Shown here one piece after another: positions 54,062-63,200 of a DNA stretch of 64,000 nucleotides (positions within the stretch are counted from its first letter, which is position 1; each line of letters starts with the position of its first letter). Position numbers and translations under genes: made by a program. The notes below the pieces were generated by a model. It was not told the DNA's origin and searched no databases. It worked only from the letters and a program-made list of their open reading frames with translations. The stretch covers positions 3,416,001-3,480,000 of the forward strand of contig NZ_CP039451.1 in assembly GCF_004843725.1 (NCBI RefSeq), written 5' to 3'. The stretch comes from Psychroserpens sp. NJDZ02. GTDB lineage: Bacteria > Bacteroidota > Bacteroidia > Flavobacteriales > Flavobacteriaceae.

Positions 54062-55243
54062 TTATCTAGTCCTTGTACTTCTTGTCTTTGAAGAAGAACT
54101 TCTAGAACTGATTGTTCTTGGCTTTGACGTTGATTTTCTAGTTGTTGTAGATTTTGTATTGCTTCTATTTGATTTCGTACTTACAGTATTTCTTGTTCTA
54201 GGCGTGCTGCTTGTTGTATTACTTCTAGTTCTTGGAGTAGAAGTCGTTGTTTGATTACCTCTTGTTCTTGGTGTACTCGTTGTGGCGCTATTATTTCTAG
54301 TTCTTGGAGTAGAAGTCGTTGTTTGGTTACCTCTTGTTCTTGGTGTACTCGTTGTAGCGCTATTATTTCTAGTTCTTGGAGTAGAAGTCGTTGTTTGGTT
54401 ACTTCTTGTTCTTGGTGTACTAGTTGTAGCGCTATTATTTCTTGTTCTAGGAGTCGCATTAACTGTTCGGTTTCCTCTTGTTCTAGGTGTTGTAGTTGCC
54501 CTATTGTTTCTTGTACGTGGTGTATTATTTACTCTAGGCGTTCTACCATCATTTCTAGAGGCTAAACTTCTGTTTCTTGAAATTGAATTCCCTCTTCTAT
54601 TAGCTACAGCTGTTCTACGTCTACTATTGTTAACGTAAGGTCTATCATATCTGTATCTTGTAGGTGTATAATGTTGTCTGTAAGGCGTCGTATATACTAC
54701 ACGGTAGTGCGTTGAAGGTAACGTGTAATATGAGTGCCATGCTCTGTAAACATAAGCTCTGTTGTATATGTTAATAAATCCTGTACAATGAGAATAATTG
54801 TTGTAACGGTTATAGTGTACATATAATCCACCAACACGGCTAACATAACCTCTGCTATTATAATTGATGTAAACATTTCCTACTTGGTTTACACGACCAT
54901 AATAGTCATAATAAACAGGAGTGTTTTCTACTTGTATGATAGCTCCAAATTCGTCATACTGTACATAAGCACCATAATCGTAACCTGTATTAAAACTGAT
55001 ACTTGTATTTCTGTTATTAATTTCTAAGTTAATTTTAGGACCGTAATTAGGCATATAAAAGTCAAACTGTCCATCTGCATACACAGAAAATTCAATTCCT
55101 GATTCTTCAAATATGAAAGAATTTCCGTAACCTCTTACATAAGTGTTGTTGATGATACCATCATCTAATGTATTTTTTGTGTCTGCATTAACAGTAAACC
55201 CATTAAGGACTAAAGCTGTTAATAAAAGGAATATGTTTTTCAT
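54062..55243 (-). CDS. Secreted Arg/Thr-rich repeat protein
   Basis: 393 aa. Signal peptide (1-20), then a Tyr/Asn-rich N-terminal domain (about 25-190: GRVNQVGNVYINYNSRGYVSRVGG, YNRAYVYRAW). This matches its neighbour at 55408 in layout and local motifs (FxxxG.xDFxxP, GxVxxIGxVxxxYNxxG). From about 205 to the end the protein is a strongly basic repeat of STPRTRNNSATT / STPRTRGNQTTT units, then an RSNTKSTTTRKSTSKPR-like tail. A cell-surface or DNA/polyanion-binding role fits the charge, but no family is known. Confidence 0.75.
   Translation of the reverse strand: MKNIFLLLTALVLNGFTVNADTKNTLDDGIINNTYVRGYGNSFIFEESGIEFSVYADGQFDFYMPNYGPKINLEINNRNTSISFNTGYDYGAYVQYDEFGAIIQVENTPVYYDYYGRVNQVGNVYINYNSRGYVSRVGGLYVHYNRYNNYSHCTGFINIYNRAYVYRAWHSYYTLPSTHYRVVYTTPYRQHYTPTRYRYDRPYVNNSRRRTAVANRRGNSISRNRSLASRNDGRTPRVNNTPRTRNNRATTTPRTRGNRTVNATPRTRNNSATTSTPRTRSNQTTTSTPRTRNNSATTSTPRTRGNQTTTSTPRTRNNSATTSTPRTRGNQTTTSTPRTRSNTTSSTPRTRNTVSTKSNRSNTKSTTTRKSTSKPRTISSRSSSSKTRSTRTR
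54231..54446 (-). repeat. 72-bp tandem repeat (three copies) inside the secreted protein gene
   Basis: The motif CTTGGAGTAGAAGTCG recurs at 54231, 54303 and 54375, exactly 72 bases apart. Each unit encodes 24 residues formed by two 12-residue half-units, and further degenerate half-units flank it. Third-position changes between copies are few, so duplication looks recent. Confidence 0.85.
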
Positions 55244-55354
55244 AATGTATTATTTTAATTGTTGAACACTAACATAATTACAAGCATCGTGCCAAAAATG
55301 TAAAACACAGTAAAAGCAAGGGGTTTAAGAGTGTTTATGAAGTTTGTAAATAAC

Positions 55355-55389
55355 AAAAAAGCCAGAAACATCAGTTCCTGGCTTTTTTT
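55355..55389 (-). terminator. Terminator after the 209-aa secreted protein
   Basis: On the minus strand AAAAAAAGCCAG, a 12-base loop and CTGGCTTTTTT, just downstream of the stop at 55408. Confidence 0.8.
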
Positions 55390-55407
55390 ATTGGGACAAA
55401 AAAGTAA

Positions 55408-56037
55408 TTATTTTTTAATTTTTTTAAGTTTAGATTTTTTAGTTTTCACTCCTTTTTTATAATAATAGTAATCATCATTATGGTTAGGTTCATATTCGTA
55501 ATGCCCATTATTAGTATTATATCTATTGACTTGACCTACCGTTTTGATTAATTGACCACGTGGGTTATATTGTAGACGCATACTTCCAATTTGACTGACT
55601 AAACCTTTACGGTTGTAGGCGATGTGTACAGAACCTAAACGTTTGATTTGTTCACTTTTATTATAATTTAAAAACACATTACCAATACGTCTAACTTTTC
55701 CATCTCTATCATGCGTCACAATCATACCACGATTTCTTGGATTAGAATAACTAACCTGTCTTCCTGGTGCGCCATAAGTTGTATTTATAGAGCTTCGTTT
55801 TGACTTGCTAGATCTGTAATAGGTGTCACCTTGCGTTTGTGTTGTCTGTGTATTAAAATCAAAACTTCCATCAGGAAAGATTAGAAATTGGACACCACGT
55901 TCTACAAACAAGATTGGTTGTGTGTAATAGTTTCTGTTTAATACTAAATCTTCACCTTGCGATGCAGACTTAGTTTCTGCTGTTACGGTTGTTAATCCAA
56001 TTAACATACCTGTAAATAATAGTATTAATTTTTTCAT
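55408..56037 (-). CDS. Secreted basic Tyr-rich protein, paralogue of the repeat protein
   Basis: 209 aa. Signal peptide (1-20, ending TVTA). Repeated GKVRRIGNVFLNYNK / RLGSVHIAYNRKG / SQIGSMRLQYNPRG units (about 100-165) are shared with the N-terminal half of the 393-aa neighbour. It lacks the TPRTR repeat and ends in a Lys-rich tail (KKGVKTKKSKLKKIKK). Tandem duplication followed by gain of the repeat in one copy explains the pair. Function unknown; the units recall RHS-like or MORN-like beta repeats but are not clearly either. Confidence 0.7.
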   Translation of the reverse strand: MKKLILLFTGMLIGLTTVTAETKSASQGEDLVLNRNYYTQPILFVERGVQFLIFPDGSFDFNTQTTQTQGDTYYRSSKSKRSSINTTYGAPGRQVSYSNPRNRGMIVTHDRDGKVRRIGNVFLNYNKSEQIKRLGSVHIAYNRKGLVSQIGSMRLQYNPRGQLIKTVGQVNRYNTNNGHYEYEPNHNDDYYYYKKGVKTKKSKLKKIKK

Positions 56038-56242
56038 AGTATTAAGGATTTAGATTTTGCCTACTATTGTAGCGTTTCGGCATTCGCTGTGTTGCTAATA
56101 TAGTTTCAATAGCTGTGCCAAACTTGTTAAGTATTGCCTTTACTGCTATTCTAAGCGGTTTTAGGAAATGGTTTTAATCTAAATCTCAATCGAAAAGTAT
56201 TAAAAAGAATACTATATTTACTGTTGTAAAAACCAACTACCA

Positions 56243-57292
56243 ATGTCTTTAAAGTATAGCACGTGTAAAAATTGCGAAAGTGATTTTAAATCTGGATTTG
56301 ATTTTTGTCCGCATTGCGGAATGAAGGATAAAGAGGATTTAACACTGGGGATTTTGTTTAACAATACTTTAAATAATTATCTGCTATGGGATTCTAAGTT
56401 TTTCAAGAGTTTTATCCCTTTAATGATTAAACCTGGATTTTTATCCAATCAATTTATAGGCGGTAAGCGATTATCTTATTTGCATCCCGCACAATTATAT
56501 TTGTTTATCACATTTGTGTTTTTCTTTTTGTTTTCTTTTCAGACGAATAGAGTAGAGCAAGAGTTGAATGATGGCTTTAAAACAGAATCAACTAAACTAT
56601 TAAATGAGGTTCAAACGGTAGAAGTCGATTCGGTTAAAAGAGCAGAAATTAAGACAATACTAAATAAAAATAAGTATTTGTCTGGGATGACAGATAAGGA
56701 GATTGACTCCATAGTCTCTCAAAAGGATCTCAAGTCAAGTAATTCCGTGTCCTTTGGATATAGTACCCAGAAAATAGATTCATTATTAGCTGTAAGTGCT
56801 TCTGAGGATACAATTTATAAAGCTATGGGAATGACTGATAATCCAGGTTGGTTTGATAAGATGTTATATCCTCAAATGTTGAAATTTCATAAGGACAGAA
56901 AGGCAGGATCGATATGGGTTTCTATGATTAATGCGACGCCAATCGCTTTGTTTATTTTATTACCGCTTTTTGCTTTATTTTTAAAGTTGTTTTATTGGAA
57001 AAAAGGTCGCTATGCGTATCACTTAGTGTTTTCATTTCACTTTTTCGCCTTTATTTTTATGGTCTTTAGTCTTTTATTAATCGCTAATCTTATAATCGAT
57101 GTCCCTAATTGGATAAATTTATTAATAACATTATCTGTCTTTTTCTATTTTGTAATATCAACTAAGCGTTTTTACAATCAACGTTGGCGTTATAGTATTT
57201 TAAAAAGTGGTATTATATCCTTTGTGTTTTTAGCACTATTGGTACCTATTGCTTTTGTGGTGTTGGCATTTGTTTCCTTTTTGTTTTATTAA
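56243..57292 (+). CDS. DUF3667-family zinc-ribbon membrane protein
   Basis: 349 aa. N-terminal zinc ribbon CKNC..CPHCG (residues 8-25), then FIKPGFLSNQFIGGKRLSYLHPAQLYLF-like DUF3667 core (read in parts: MIKPGFLSNQFI, GKRLSYLHPAQLY), one helix (about 85-100), a soluble acidic-helical insert (about 105-220), and four C-terminal helices. Widespread in Bacteroidota; function unknown. Confidence 0.85.
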   Translation: MSLKYSTCKNCESDFKSGFDFCPHCGMKDKEDLTLGILFNNTLNNYLLWDSKFFKSFIPLMIKPGFLSNQFIGGKRLSYLHPAQLYLFITFVFFFLFSFQTNRVEQELNDGFKTESTKLLNEVQTVEVDSVKRAEIKTILNKNKYLSGMTDKEIDSIVSQKDLKSSNSVSFGYSTQKIDSLLAVSASEDTIYKAMGMTDNPGWFDKMLYPQMLKFHKDRKAGSIWVSMINATPIALFILLPLFALFLKLFYWKKGRYAYHLVFSFHFFAFIFMVFSLLLIANLIIDVPNWINLLITLSVFFYFVISTKRFYNQRWRYSILKSGIISFVFLALLVPIAFVVLAFVSFLFY

Positions 57293-57430
57293 ATCAGAAT
57301 TTGAATAGGAGAGTCGTCTATTAATTATTTTTTCGGTTAAACCGAAATTAAATAACTTAATGCATAACTGTATTTTGACTTAATGAAACTGTTTTTTAGA
57401 ATAGGAAGTGTCTTTTTTTAAACGGAAACC

Positions 57431-58003
57431 CTAAGATTGGGCATGCCAAATAGGAAGGTTAAAATATTGACTTAACACTTCAGCATCGATAATAATAGTT
57501 TTTAGTTTACCATGATCCACTACATTCATTCGTGTGGCATCTTTTAGTACTAAATTAAGTTCAAAGCTTTTGTAATTACCATTCTCACCAGATATGGTTT
57601 CGCCAATAATCTGTAAAGCGACAATGTTTGATAATGCAGTGCTTTTTTTTGGATTTTGCTTATTAAATCCGCGATAAAAACGATTACTATGTGTATTAAA
57701 AACAATAGGTGAAAAATAAGAAAGCAGTAAAAAATTACCTGCAATAAAAAAGGCCGCACCGGCGACAGTTACAATGCTGAATAAAAATTCGAAAGTTTTA
57801 GTCTTTAAATACGAAGCAATACCTGCGTACAAAAAGGCATAAGCCACACCAACAAATAGTAGCGTAAATAGTGCATAACCAAGCGATGGTTTAAATTTAA
57901 ACCCATATCTAGTCTGAGATAAAACGTGTGTTTCAAAATTTGCACCTCCGCTTATTGCGGGTTTTGTAGATACTTTTTTTTTGATCGTTTCTAAATCAGT
58001 CAT
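57431..58003 (-). CDS. Unknown membrane protein
   Basis: 190 aa. Two hydrophobic segments (about 40-65 and 75-98) lie between a soluble N terminus and a C-terminal domain of about 85 residues (NKQNPKKSTALSNIVALQIIGETIS, KSFELNLVLKDATRMNVVDHG). The C-terminal pattern resembles PH-like membrane-associated domains (DUF304-type), but weakly. It starts 16 bases after the uvrA stop, so it is co-transcribed with uvrA. Confidence 0.7.
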   Translation of the reverse strand: MTDLETIKKKVSTKPAISGGANFETHVLSQTRYGFKFKPSLGYALFTLLFVGVAYAFLYAGIASYLKTKTFEFLFSIVTVAGAAFFIAGNFLLLSYFSPIVFNTHSNRFYRGFNKQNPKKSTALSNIVALQIIGETISGENGNYKSFELNLVLKDATRMNVVDHGKLKTIIIDAEVLSQYFNLPIWHAQS

Positions 58004-58019
58004 TGGAGGTTGTAACTGG

Positions 58020-60803
58020 TTATAATTTATCCTTCAAATACTGTGCGGTCACACTTGCTTTTACCTTTACAACGTCTTCCGGTGTACCAAAAGCAACTAG
58101 TTTTCCGCCATTTTCTCCACCTTCAGGGCCTAAGTCTATAATGTGATCGGCACATTTGATAAGTTCTAGATTATGCTCCACCACAATTATGGAATGTCCT
58201 TTCGCAATTAATGCATAAAATGATTTTAATAATTTCTGGATATCATGAAAGTGTAGCCCAGTCGTAGGTTCATCAAAAATAAACAAGGTCTTATCCTTTG
58301 TGTTTCCTTTTCCTAAAAAGGTTGCCAATTTTATACGTTGTGCTTCTCCACCAGACAGGGTAGAACTGCTTTGCCCTAACGCTACATAACCTAAACCAAC
58401 GTCTTGAAGCGGTTGTAATTTATTTTTAATTTTTACAGCCCCATTTTTATCAAAAAAGGCAATAGCATCATCAATGGTTAGATTTAAAATATCATCAATA
58501 TTTTTATCGGCAAAAGTAACTTCTAAGACTTCCTTTTTAAAACGCTTGCCTTTGCAGGTTTCACATTCTAAATGGACATCTGCCATAAATTGCATTTCGA
58601 TAGTTACTTCTCCTTCACCTTTGCAGGTTTCGCAGCGTCCACCATCTACATTAAAGCTAAAGTGTTTTGCGGCGTAATTGCGAATCGTACTGAGTTTTTG
58701 CTTAGCATATAAAGCTCTGATGTCATCATAGGCTTTAACGTAAGTCACGGGATTTGATCTAGAAGAGCGTCCTATAGGGTTTTGATCTATAAATTCGATA
58801 TTTTTTACAATACTATAGTTTCCTTTTATTTCGGTAAATTGACCCGCTTTATCACTAAAACCAGTCAAATGCTTTTGTATAGCAGGAAATAATATTTTTT
58901 TAACCAACGTACTTTTTCCACTACCAGAAACTCCTGTAATTACGGTCAACATCTCTAATGGAAAAGAAACATCTATGTTTTTTAAATTATTTTCTCTAGC
59001 GCCAATAACATCAATACTATATTTACTGGTACGACGTGTTTTAGGGACTTCAATCTTTAAAGTTTCATTTAAATATTGAGCGGTTAACGAATTTGATTTT
59101 AATATATCCGCATAGGTACCGACAGCAACAACTTCTCCTCCTAAAGTACCAGCTTCTGGTCCGATATCTATTATCTGATCGGCTTCTTTCATGATATCTT
59201 CATCATGTTCTACCACAATAACAGTGTTTCCTAAATCACGAAGTTGTTTTAAAACTTGTATTAAACGTTCTGAATCTTTTGGATGTAAACCAATACTGGG
59301 TTCGTCCAAAATGTACATGGATCCTACCAAACTACTCCCTAAAGAGGTTGCTAAATTAATACGTTGACTTTCTCCACCAGATAAAGTGTTTGATTTTCTG
59401 TTGATCGTCAAATAGTCTAATCCTACGTTATGTAAAAAGCTTAGTCTATTTTTAATTTCAATTAATAAACGTTCTGCAATTTTAGCGTCGTAATCGTTCA
59501 ACTCAATTTTATCAAAGAAACTCGCTAGTTTATTTAAAGGTAATTCTACTAAATCGGTTAACGTTGCATTACCAACCTTAATATAATTGGTTTCTGGTCT
59601 CAAGCGTTTACCATGACAAACTTTACATAGCGTTTTACCTCGGTAACGAGATAACATTACGCGATTCTGAATCTTATACGCTTTGCTTTCTAGCTCGGCA
59701 AAAAAGCTGTTTAAGCCTTCAAAGTACTCATTACCTTCCCAAATCAGGTTTTTATGTGCTTCACTTAATTGAAAGTAAGGTTTGTGTATCGGGAAATCAA
59801 ACTTATGCGAGTTATTAACCAATTGGTCCTTATACCAACTCATACTATCACCACGCCAAGGGAATATAGCGTTTTCGTAAATCGATAAAGCGGTATTTGG
59901 GACTACTAAATCATCATCAATACCAATAACATCTCCATAACCTTCACATTTTGGACAGGCACCATAAGGGTTGTTAAAACTAAATAAATGGACATTGGGC
60001 TCTAAAAATTGAATATTATCCAATTCAAATTTATTACTAAAATGACGAATGGTATTATCTGCTAAGGTTTGGATGTAACAATTACCTTTACCTTCAAAAA
60101 ATGCTGTTTGGATAGCATCAGCTAATCGGTTATAAAAATCCTCATCGTCTTTAGTTACAATTCTATCAACAACTAAAAAAAGATCGTCAGTAGACGTTAG
60201 ATCTTTAGCGTCGTCAATTCTGATCACTTTATCTTTTACTTTTATCCTAGCGTAACCTTGCGCATTTAAAGCACTTAGTTTGTCTTGTAGCGCACGACCT
60301 TCTTCTAAAACTAAAGGCGCTAATAATAGTAGTTTTTCGTTTAAAGCTAAACTTTGGATGTATTTTGTAACGTCTGTAACCGTATCTTTTTTGACTTCTT
60401 GACCAGAAATAGGAGAGTAGGTACGTCCAACTCTAGCAAATAATAGTTTTAAATAATCATAAATCTCTGTCGTTGTTCCCACAGTAGATCTAGGATTGGT
60501 ACTATTTACTTTTTGCTCGATAGCAATAGCAGGTGCAATACCCTTTATATAGTCTACTTTAGGCTTATTAAGACGTCCTAAAAACTGTCTGGCATAACTA
60601 CTTAAACTTTCGACATAACGACGTTGCCCTTCTGCGTATAGCGTATCAAAAGCTAGACTAGATTTTCCAGAACCAGATAATCCTGTAATGACTACCAGTT
60701 TACGTCGTGGAATAACGACATCTATATTTTTAAGATTGTGCAATTTTGCACCTTTTATAATAATGTTTTCTTTTGGATTTACTTCAGAAAGCGGTGTAGT
60801 CAT
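58020..60803 (-). CDS. uvrA: Excinuclease ABC subunit A
   Basis: 927 aa from the ATG at 60803 (family about 930-950). DNA-damage recognition ATPase of nucleotide excision repair. First half: Walker [10 protein letters not shown], zinc-finger [18 protein letters not shown], signature [12 protein letters not shown]. Second half: Walker [20 protein letters not shown] and CETCKGKRF, signature [26 protein letters not shown] longer ORF begins at 60848, but the -7 box at 60826-60833 lies inside that extension, favouring the shorter start ([11 protein letters not shown]). Confidence 0.95.
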   Translation of the reverse strand: MTTPLSEVNPKENIIIKGAKLHNLKNIDVVIPRRKLVVITGLSGSGKSSLAFDTLYAEGQRRYVESLSSYARQFLGRLNKPKVDYIKGIAPAIAIEQKVNSTNPRSTVGTTTEIYDYLKLLFARVGRTYSPISGQEVKKDTVTDVTKYIQSLALNEKLLLLAPLVLEEGRALQDKLSALNAQGYARIKVKDKVIRIDDAKDLTSTDDLFLVVDRIVTKDDEDFYNRLADAIQTAFFEGKGNCYIQTLADNTIRHFSNKFELDNIQFLEPNVHLFSFNNPYGACPKCEGYGDVIGIDDDLVVPNTALSIYENAIFPWRGDSMSWYKDQLVNNSHKFDFPIHKPYFQLSEAHKNLIWEGNEYFEGLNSFFAELESKAYKIQNRVMLSRYRGKTLCKVCHGKRLRPETNYIKVGNATLTDLVELPLNKLASFFDKIELNDYDAKIAERLLIEIKNRLSFLHNVGLDYLTINRKSNTLSGGESQRINLATSLGSSLVGSMYILDEPSIGLHPKDSERLIQVLKQLRDLGNTVIVVEHDEDIMKEADQIIDIGPEAGTLGGEVVAVGTYADILKSNSLTAQYLNETLKIEVPKTRRTSKYSIDVIGARENNLKNIDVSFPLEMLTVITGVSGSGKSTLVKKILFPAIQKHLTGFSDKAGQFTEIKGNYSIVKNIEFIDQNPIGRSSRSNPVTYVKAYDDIRALYAKQKLSTIRNYAAKHFSFNVDGGRCETCKGEGEVTIEMQFMADVHLECETCKGKRFKKEVLEVTFADKNIDDILNLTIDDAIAFFDKNGAVKIKNKLQPLQDVGLGYVALGQSSSTLSGGEAQRIKLATFLGKGNTKDKTLFIFDEPTTGLHFHDIQKLLKSFYALIAKGHSIIVVEHNLELIKCADHIIDLGPEGGENGGKLVAFGTPEDVVKVKASVTAQYLKDKL

Positions 60804-60825
60804 AGTCTTTTTTACATCTAAAACA

Positions 60826-60833
60826 CAAAGATA
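60826..60833 (-). promoter_or_regulatory. -7 box (TATCTTTG) for uvrA
   Basis: Exact TAnnTTTG on the minus strand, 22 bases upstream of the chosen ATG. It supports that start. Confidence 0.5.
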
Positions 60834-60897
60834 ACACAAGTTAGGCACCTTTTAAATATCTTTATTGTGCAATAAAATGTTAAAAATTTAGTTTTAT

Positions 60898-60930
60898 TTT
60901 GTTTTTTCGGAATGATTGTTGTTATATTTG
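60898..60930 (+). promoter_or_regulatory. Promoter for the sigma factor gene
   Basis: TTTG at 60898-60901, 21 bases, TATATTTG at 60923-60930. The implied leader is about 95 bases long, unusual among the genes here. Confidence 0.5.
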
Positions 60931-61032
60931 AATCCTAACAATATGTTAACAAAACTTTATAGCCTATAGCACAACATTACTTTTTATTTTATAAACCCCA
61001 AGCTGAAACCTTTTTTTGGCGCCCAAAAAGTA

Positions 61033-61623
61033 ATGATTATGCAAAAAGTAACAATCACAGATGCTATTCTCGTTAGTAACTACATTAAAGGAGAGGAATC
61101 TGCTTTAGAGGTATTGATTACTCGACACAAACAACGTATATACAGTTTCATTTATTCTAAAGTTTACGATAGAGATATTGCTGAAGATATTTTTCAGGAT
61201 ACTTTTATTAAGGTGATACGTACTTTAAAACGCGGTAAATATAATGAAGAAGGTAAGTTTTTACCTTGGGTAATGCGTATTTCTCATAATTTAGTTATTG
61301 ATCATTTTAGAAAAAATAAACGTATGCCAAAATTTGATAATTCAGGCGAATTTGATATTTTTTCAGTAATTAGTGATAGTGCTTTAAATGCAGAGAAATC
61401 GATGGTTAAAGCGCAGGTAGAGGCAGATGTTAGACGGTTAATTGAAGAATTGCCTGGAGATCAAAAAGAGGTTTTGGTTATGCGTATGTACAACGATATG
61501 AGTTTCAAAGAAATCTCAGAACGTACAGGCGTTAGTATTAATACAGCTCTAGGGCGTATGCGTTATGCATTAATTAATATGAGAAAGGTTATCGAAAAGC
61601 ACAATATTGTTTTAACAAATTAA
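61033..61623 (+). CDS. ECF-type RNA polymerase sigma factor
   Basis: 196 aa. Region 2: RHKQRIYSFIYSKVYDRDIAEDIFQDTFIKVIR and FLPWVMRISHNLVIDHFRKNKR (read in parts). Region 4: LPGDQKEVLVMRMYNDMSFKEISERTGVSINTALGRMRYAL with the helix-turn-helix. A second ATG two codons later (61039) is an alternative start. No anti-sigma gene is adjacent; instead a 51-residue ORF follows. The ECF group cannot be named by eye. Confidence 0.9.
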   Translation: MIMQKVTITDAILVSNYIKGEESALEVLITRHKQRIYSFIYSKVYDRDIAEDIFQDTFIKVIRTLKRGKYNEEGKFLPWVMRISHNLVIDHFRKNKRMPKFDNSGEFDIFSVISDSALNAEKSMVKAQVEADVRRLIEELPGDQKEVLVMRMYNDMSFKEISERTGVSINTALGRMRYALINMRKVIEKHNIVLTN

Positions 61624-61679
61624 TAAGACAATAAAGTAAAAGTTTGCTCGTTATCTGTGTATACCTTAAACATATATAC

Positions 61680-61835
61680 ATGGCGAAAATTTACTCAGAA
61701 CAATCGAATACCCCCAAAAAACAAAACTTTAAAATGAAACCTAAAGAACAAACGATAAGTTTTATTTTAAATTATTCAAAGGCTTTAAGTGTTATAAGTT
61801 ATAAAAATTTGAAGTTTGAAGCACTTCAAAACTAA
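61680..61835 (+). CDS. 51-residue small protein downstream of the sigma factor
   Basis: ATG at 61680 (MAKIYSEQSNTPKK...), ending ...YSKALSVISYKNLKFEALQN. The ORF can be extended upstream to 61644, but the sequence before this ATG looks non-coding (VCVYLKHIY-type). The core ISFILNYSKALSV recalls a small conserved flavobacterial protein found after this sigma gene. It has no membrane segment. It is 56 bases after the sigma gene and followed directly by a terminator, so both are one unit. A cognate regulator of the sigma factor is possible. Confidence 0.65.
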   Translation: MAKIYSEQSNTPKKQNFKMKPKEQTISFILNYSKALSVISYKNLKFEALQN

Positions 61836-61840
61836 TTTTG

Positions 61841-61873
61841 AAAACGTCCTGATCATTTGATTAGGACGTTTTT
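61841..61873 (+). terminator. Terminator of the sigma factor unit
   Basis: AAAACGTCCT, a 12-base loop, AGGACGTTTTT, 5 bases after the small ORF. Confidence 0.85.
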
Positions 61874-61987
61874 GTTTATAAGTACTTTCCTTTTTACAAA
61901 AGTCATAAACAACCGTCTTTACTATAAAAAGGGAAGCGTTAATTATTAGTTAAAAACCATCAACGATCAAATAATTAACGATCAATT

Positions 61988-62635
61988 CTACTTATAATAG
62001 TCCTTTAAAACAGTCGCACGACCAATAGTTTTGGTAATAATATCCTTTTCTAAATCCCAACCTCTGGCAGGAGAATACTCGCGACCATACCATATAATTT
62101 GTAGGTGTAGATCATTCCAGGTATCTTCTGGAAATAGGCGTTTAGCATCTTTTTCGGTTTGTTGTACGTTTTTACCGTTAGTTAAATTCCAGCGGTACAT
62201 AAGTCTATGTATGTGTGTATCCACTGGAAAAGCAGGTACGCCAAACGCTTGACTCATAACTACACCAGCAGTTTTATGTCCCACAGCAGGGAAAGTTTCT
62301 AAGGCTTCAAAGGACTGCGGTACAATACCATTATAGTCTTCGACTAACATTTTTGATAAGCCGTAAATCCCTTTACTTTTCATCGGTGATAAACCACAAG
62401 GTCTAATAATAGCCTTGATCTCTTCGACACTCATTTTAATCATATCATACGGATTATCTGCTTTAGCAAATAATAAAGGTGTAATTTGATTGACTCTGAC
62501 ATCTGTACATTGCGCAGAGAGCAGCACAGCAACTAATAAGGTGTAGGGATCTTTATGATCTAACGGAACAGGTATTTCTGGATAGAGCTTATTTAACGTA
62601 TTTATAACAAAATCTACCTTTTCTTGCTTAGTCAT
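61988..62635 (-). CDS. nth: Endonuclease III-like DNA glycosylase lacking the Fe-S cluster motif
   Basis: 215 aa, normal size for Nth. It removes oxidised pyrimidines. The helix-hairpin-helix FPAVGHKTAGVV with catalytic K121, and D139 in FPVDTHIHRL, match E. coli K120/D138, so it should be active. The C terminus should carry C-x6-C-x2-C-x5-C for [4Fe-4S]; here it reads GREYSPARGWDLEKDII with no cysteine at all after C80. Cluster-free Nth variants occur in Bacteroidota, to my recollection. It diverges from bcp. Confidence 0.9.
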   Translation of the reverse strand: MTKQEKVDFVINTLNKLYPEIPVPLDHKDPYTLLVAVLLSAQCTDVRVNQITPLLFAKADNPYDMIKMSVEEIKAIIRPCGLSPMKSKGIYGLSKMLVEDYNGIVPQSFEALETFPAVGHKTAGVVMSQAFGVPAFPVDTHIHRLMYRWNLTNGKNVQQTEKDAKRLFPEDTWNDLHLQIIWYGREYSPARGWDLEKDIITKTIGRATVLKDYYK

Positions 62636-62641
62636 TAGTCG

Positions 62642-62649
62642 TATTTTTG
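62642..62649 (+). promoter_or_regulatory. -7 box (TATTTTTG) for bcp
   Basis: Exact TAnnTTTG, 21 bases before the ATG at 62671. Confidence 0.5.
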
Positions 62650-62670
62650 AATTAAACCAAAATTACAACT

Positions 62671-63126
62671 ATGAATACATTAAAACAAGGCGATAAAGTA
62701 CCAAATTTTACAGTAAATGATCAAGATGGACATCCTGTGTCATTATCCGATTATAAAGGAAAAAAGCTAGTTGTTTTCTTTTATCCTAAAGCAAGTACAC
62801 CTGGTTGTACTGCCGAAGCTTGTAACTTAACAGATAATTATAAAGCGTTACAAGATAAAGGGTATGAGATTTTGGGAGTTAGTGCCGATTCTGAAAAAAG
62901 ACAAACCAATTTTAAAAACAAATATAGTTTTCCGTTTCCGTTATTAGCGGATGAAGAAAAAGAAGTTATTAATGCTTTTGGGGTTTGGGGTTTAAAAAAG
63001 TTTATGGGTAAAGAATATGATGGTATCCACAGAAAAACCTTTTTGGTTGATGAAGATGGAGTAGTAGCCCATGTTATTGATAAAGTGAAAACTAAAGATC
63101 ACGCAGCACAAATTTTAGAGCTGTAA
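62671..63126 (+). CDS. bcp: Thioredoxin-dependent thiol peroxidase (Bcp/PrxQ)
   Basis: 151 aa, standard length. STPGCTAEACNL carries the peroxidatic C46 and resolving C51 of the atypical 2-Cys PrxQ class. FFYPKASTPGC and EKEVINAFGVWG are family-typical. It reduces hydroperoxides using thioredoxin. It is divergent from nth, so two oxidative-damage genes share the 35-base gap, and a terminator follows at 63146. Confidence 0.95.
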   Translation: MNTLKQGDKVPNFTVNDQDGHPVSLSDYKGKKLVVFFYPKASTPGCTAEACNLTDNYKALQDKGYEILGVSADSEKRQTNFKNKYSFPFPLLADEEKEVINAFGVWGLKKFMGKEYDGIHRKTFLVDEDGVVAHVIDKVKTKDHAAQILEL

Positions 63127-63145
63127 TAACAAGTATAAGTGTATG

Positions 63146-63174
63146 AAAAAAAAGCGACCTGTTGGTCGCTTTTT
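63146..63174. terminator. Bidirectional terminator between bcp and yebC
   Basis: A8, GCGACC, TGTT, GGTCGC, T4. Confidence 0.85.
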
Positions 63175-63200
63175 CTATAAATAAGAGTTTGAAAACGCGA

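Noticed and set aside
54231..54446. Regularly spaced repeats resembling a CRISPR array
   Set aside because: The 72-bp units are contiguous and in frame in a secreted protein gene, with no unique spacers or cas genes.
54181..54638. Plus- and minus-strand ORFs overlapping the 72-bp repeat
   Set aside because: They are open only because the repeat avoids stops; their translations are low-complexity Cys/Val/Leu or Gln/Glu strings with no start context.
57331..57347. Hairpin TTTCGGT-TAA-ACCGAAA as a terminator after DUF3667
   Set aside because: The stem is only 7 bp and no T-tract follows on either strand.
60804..60848. 15-residue N-terminal extension of UvrA
   Set aside because: It contains the -7 box at 60826-60833 and has no UvrA-like sequence; ATG 60803 fits the family.
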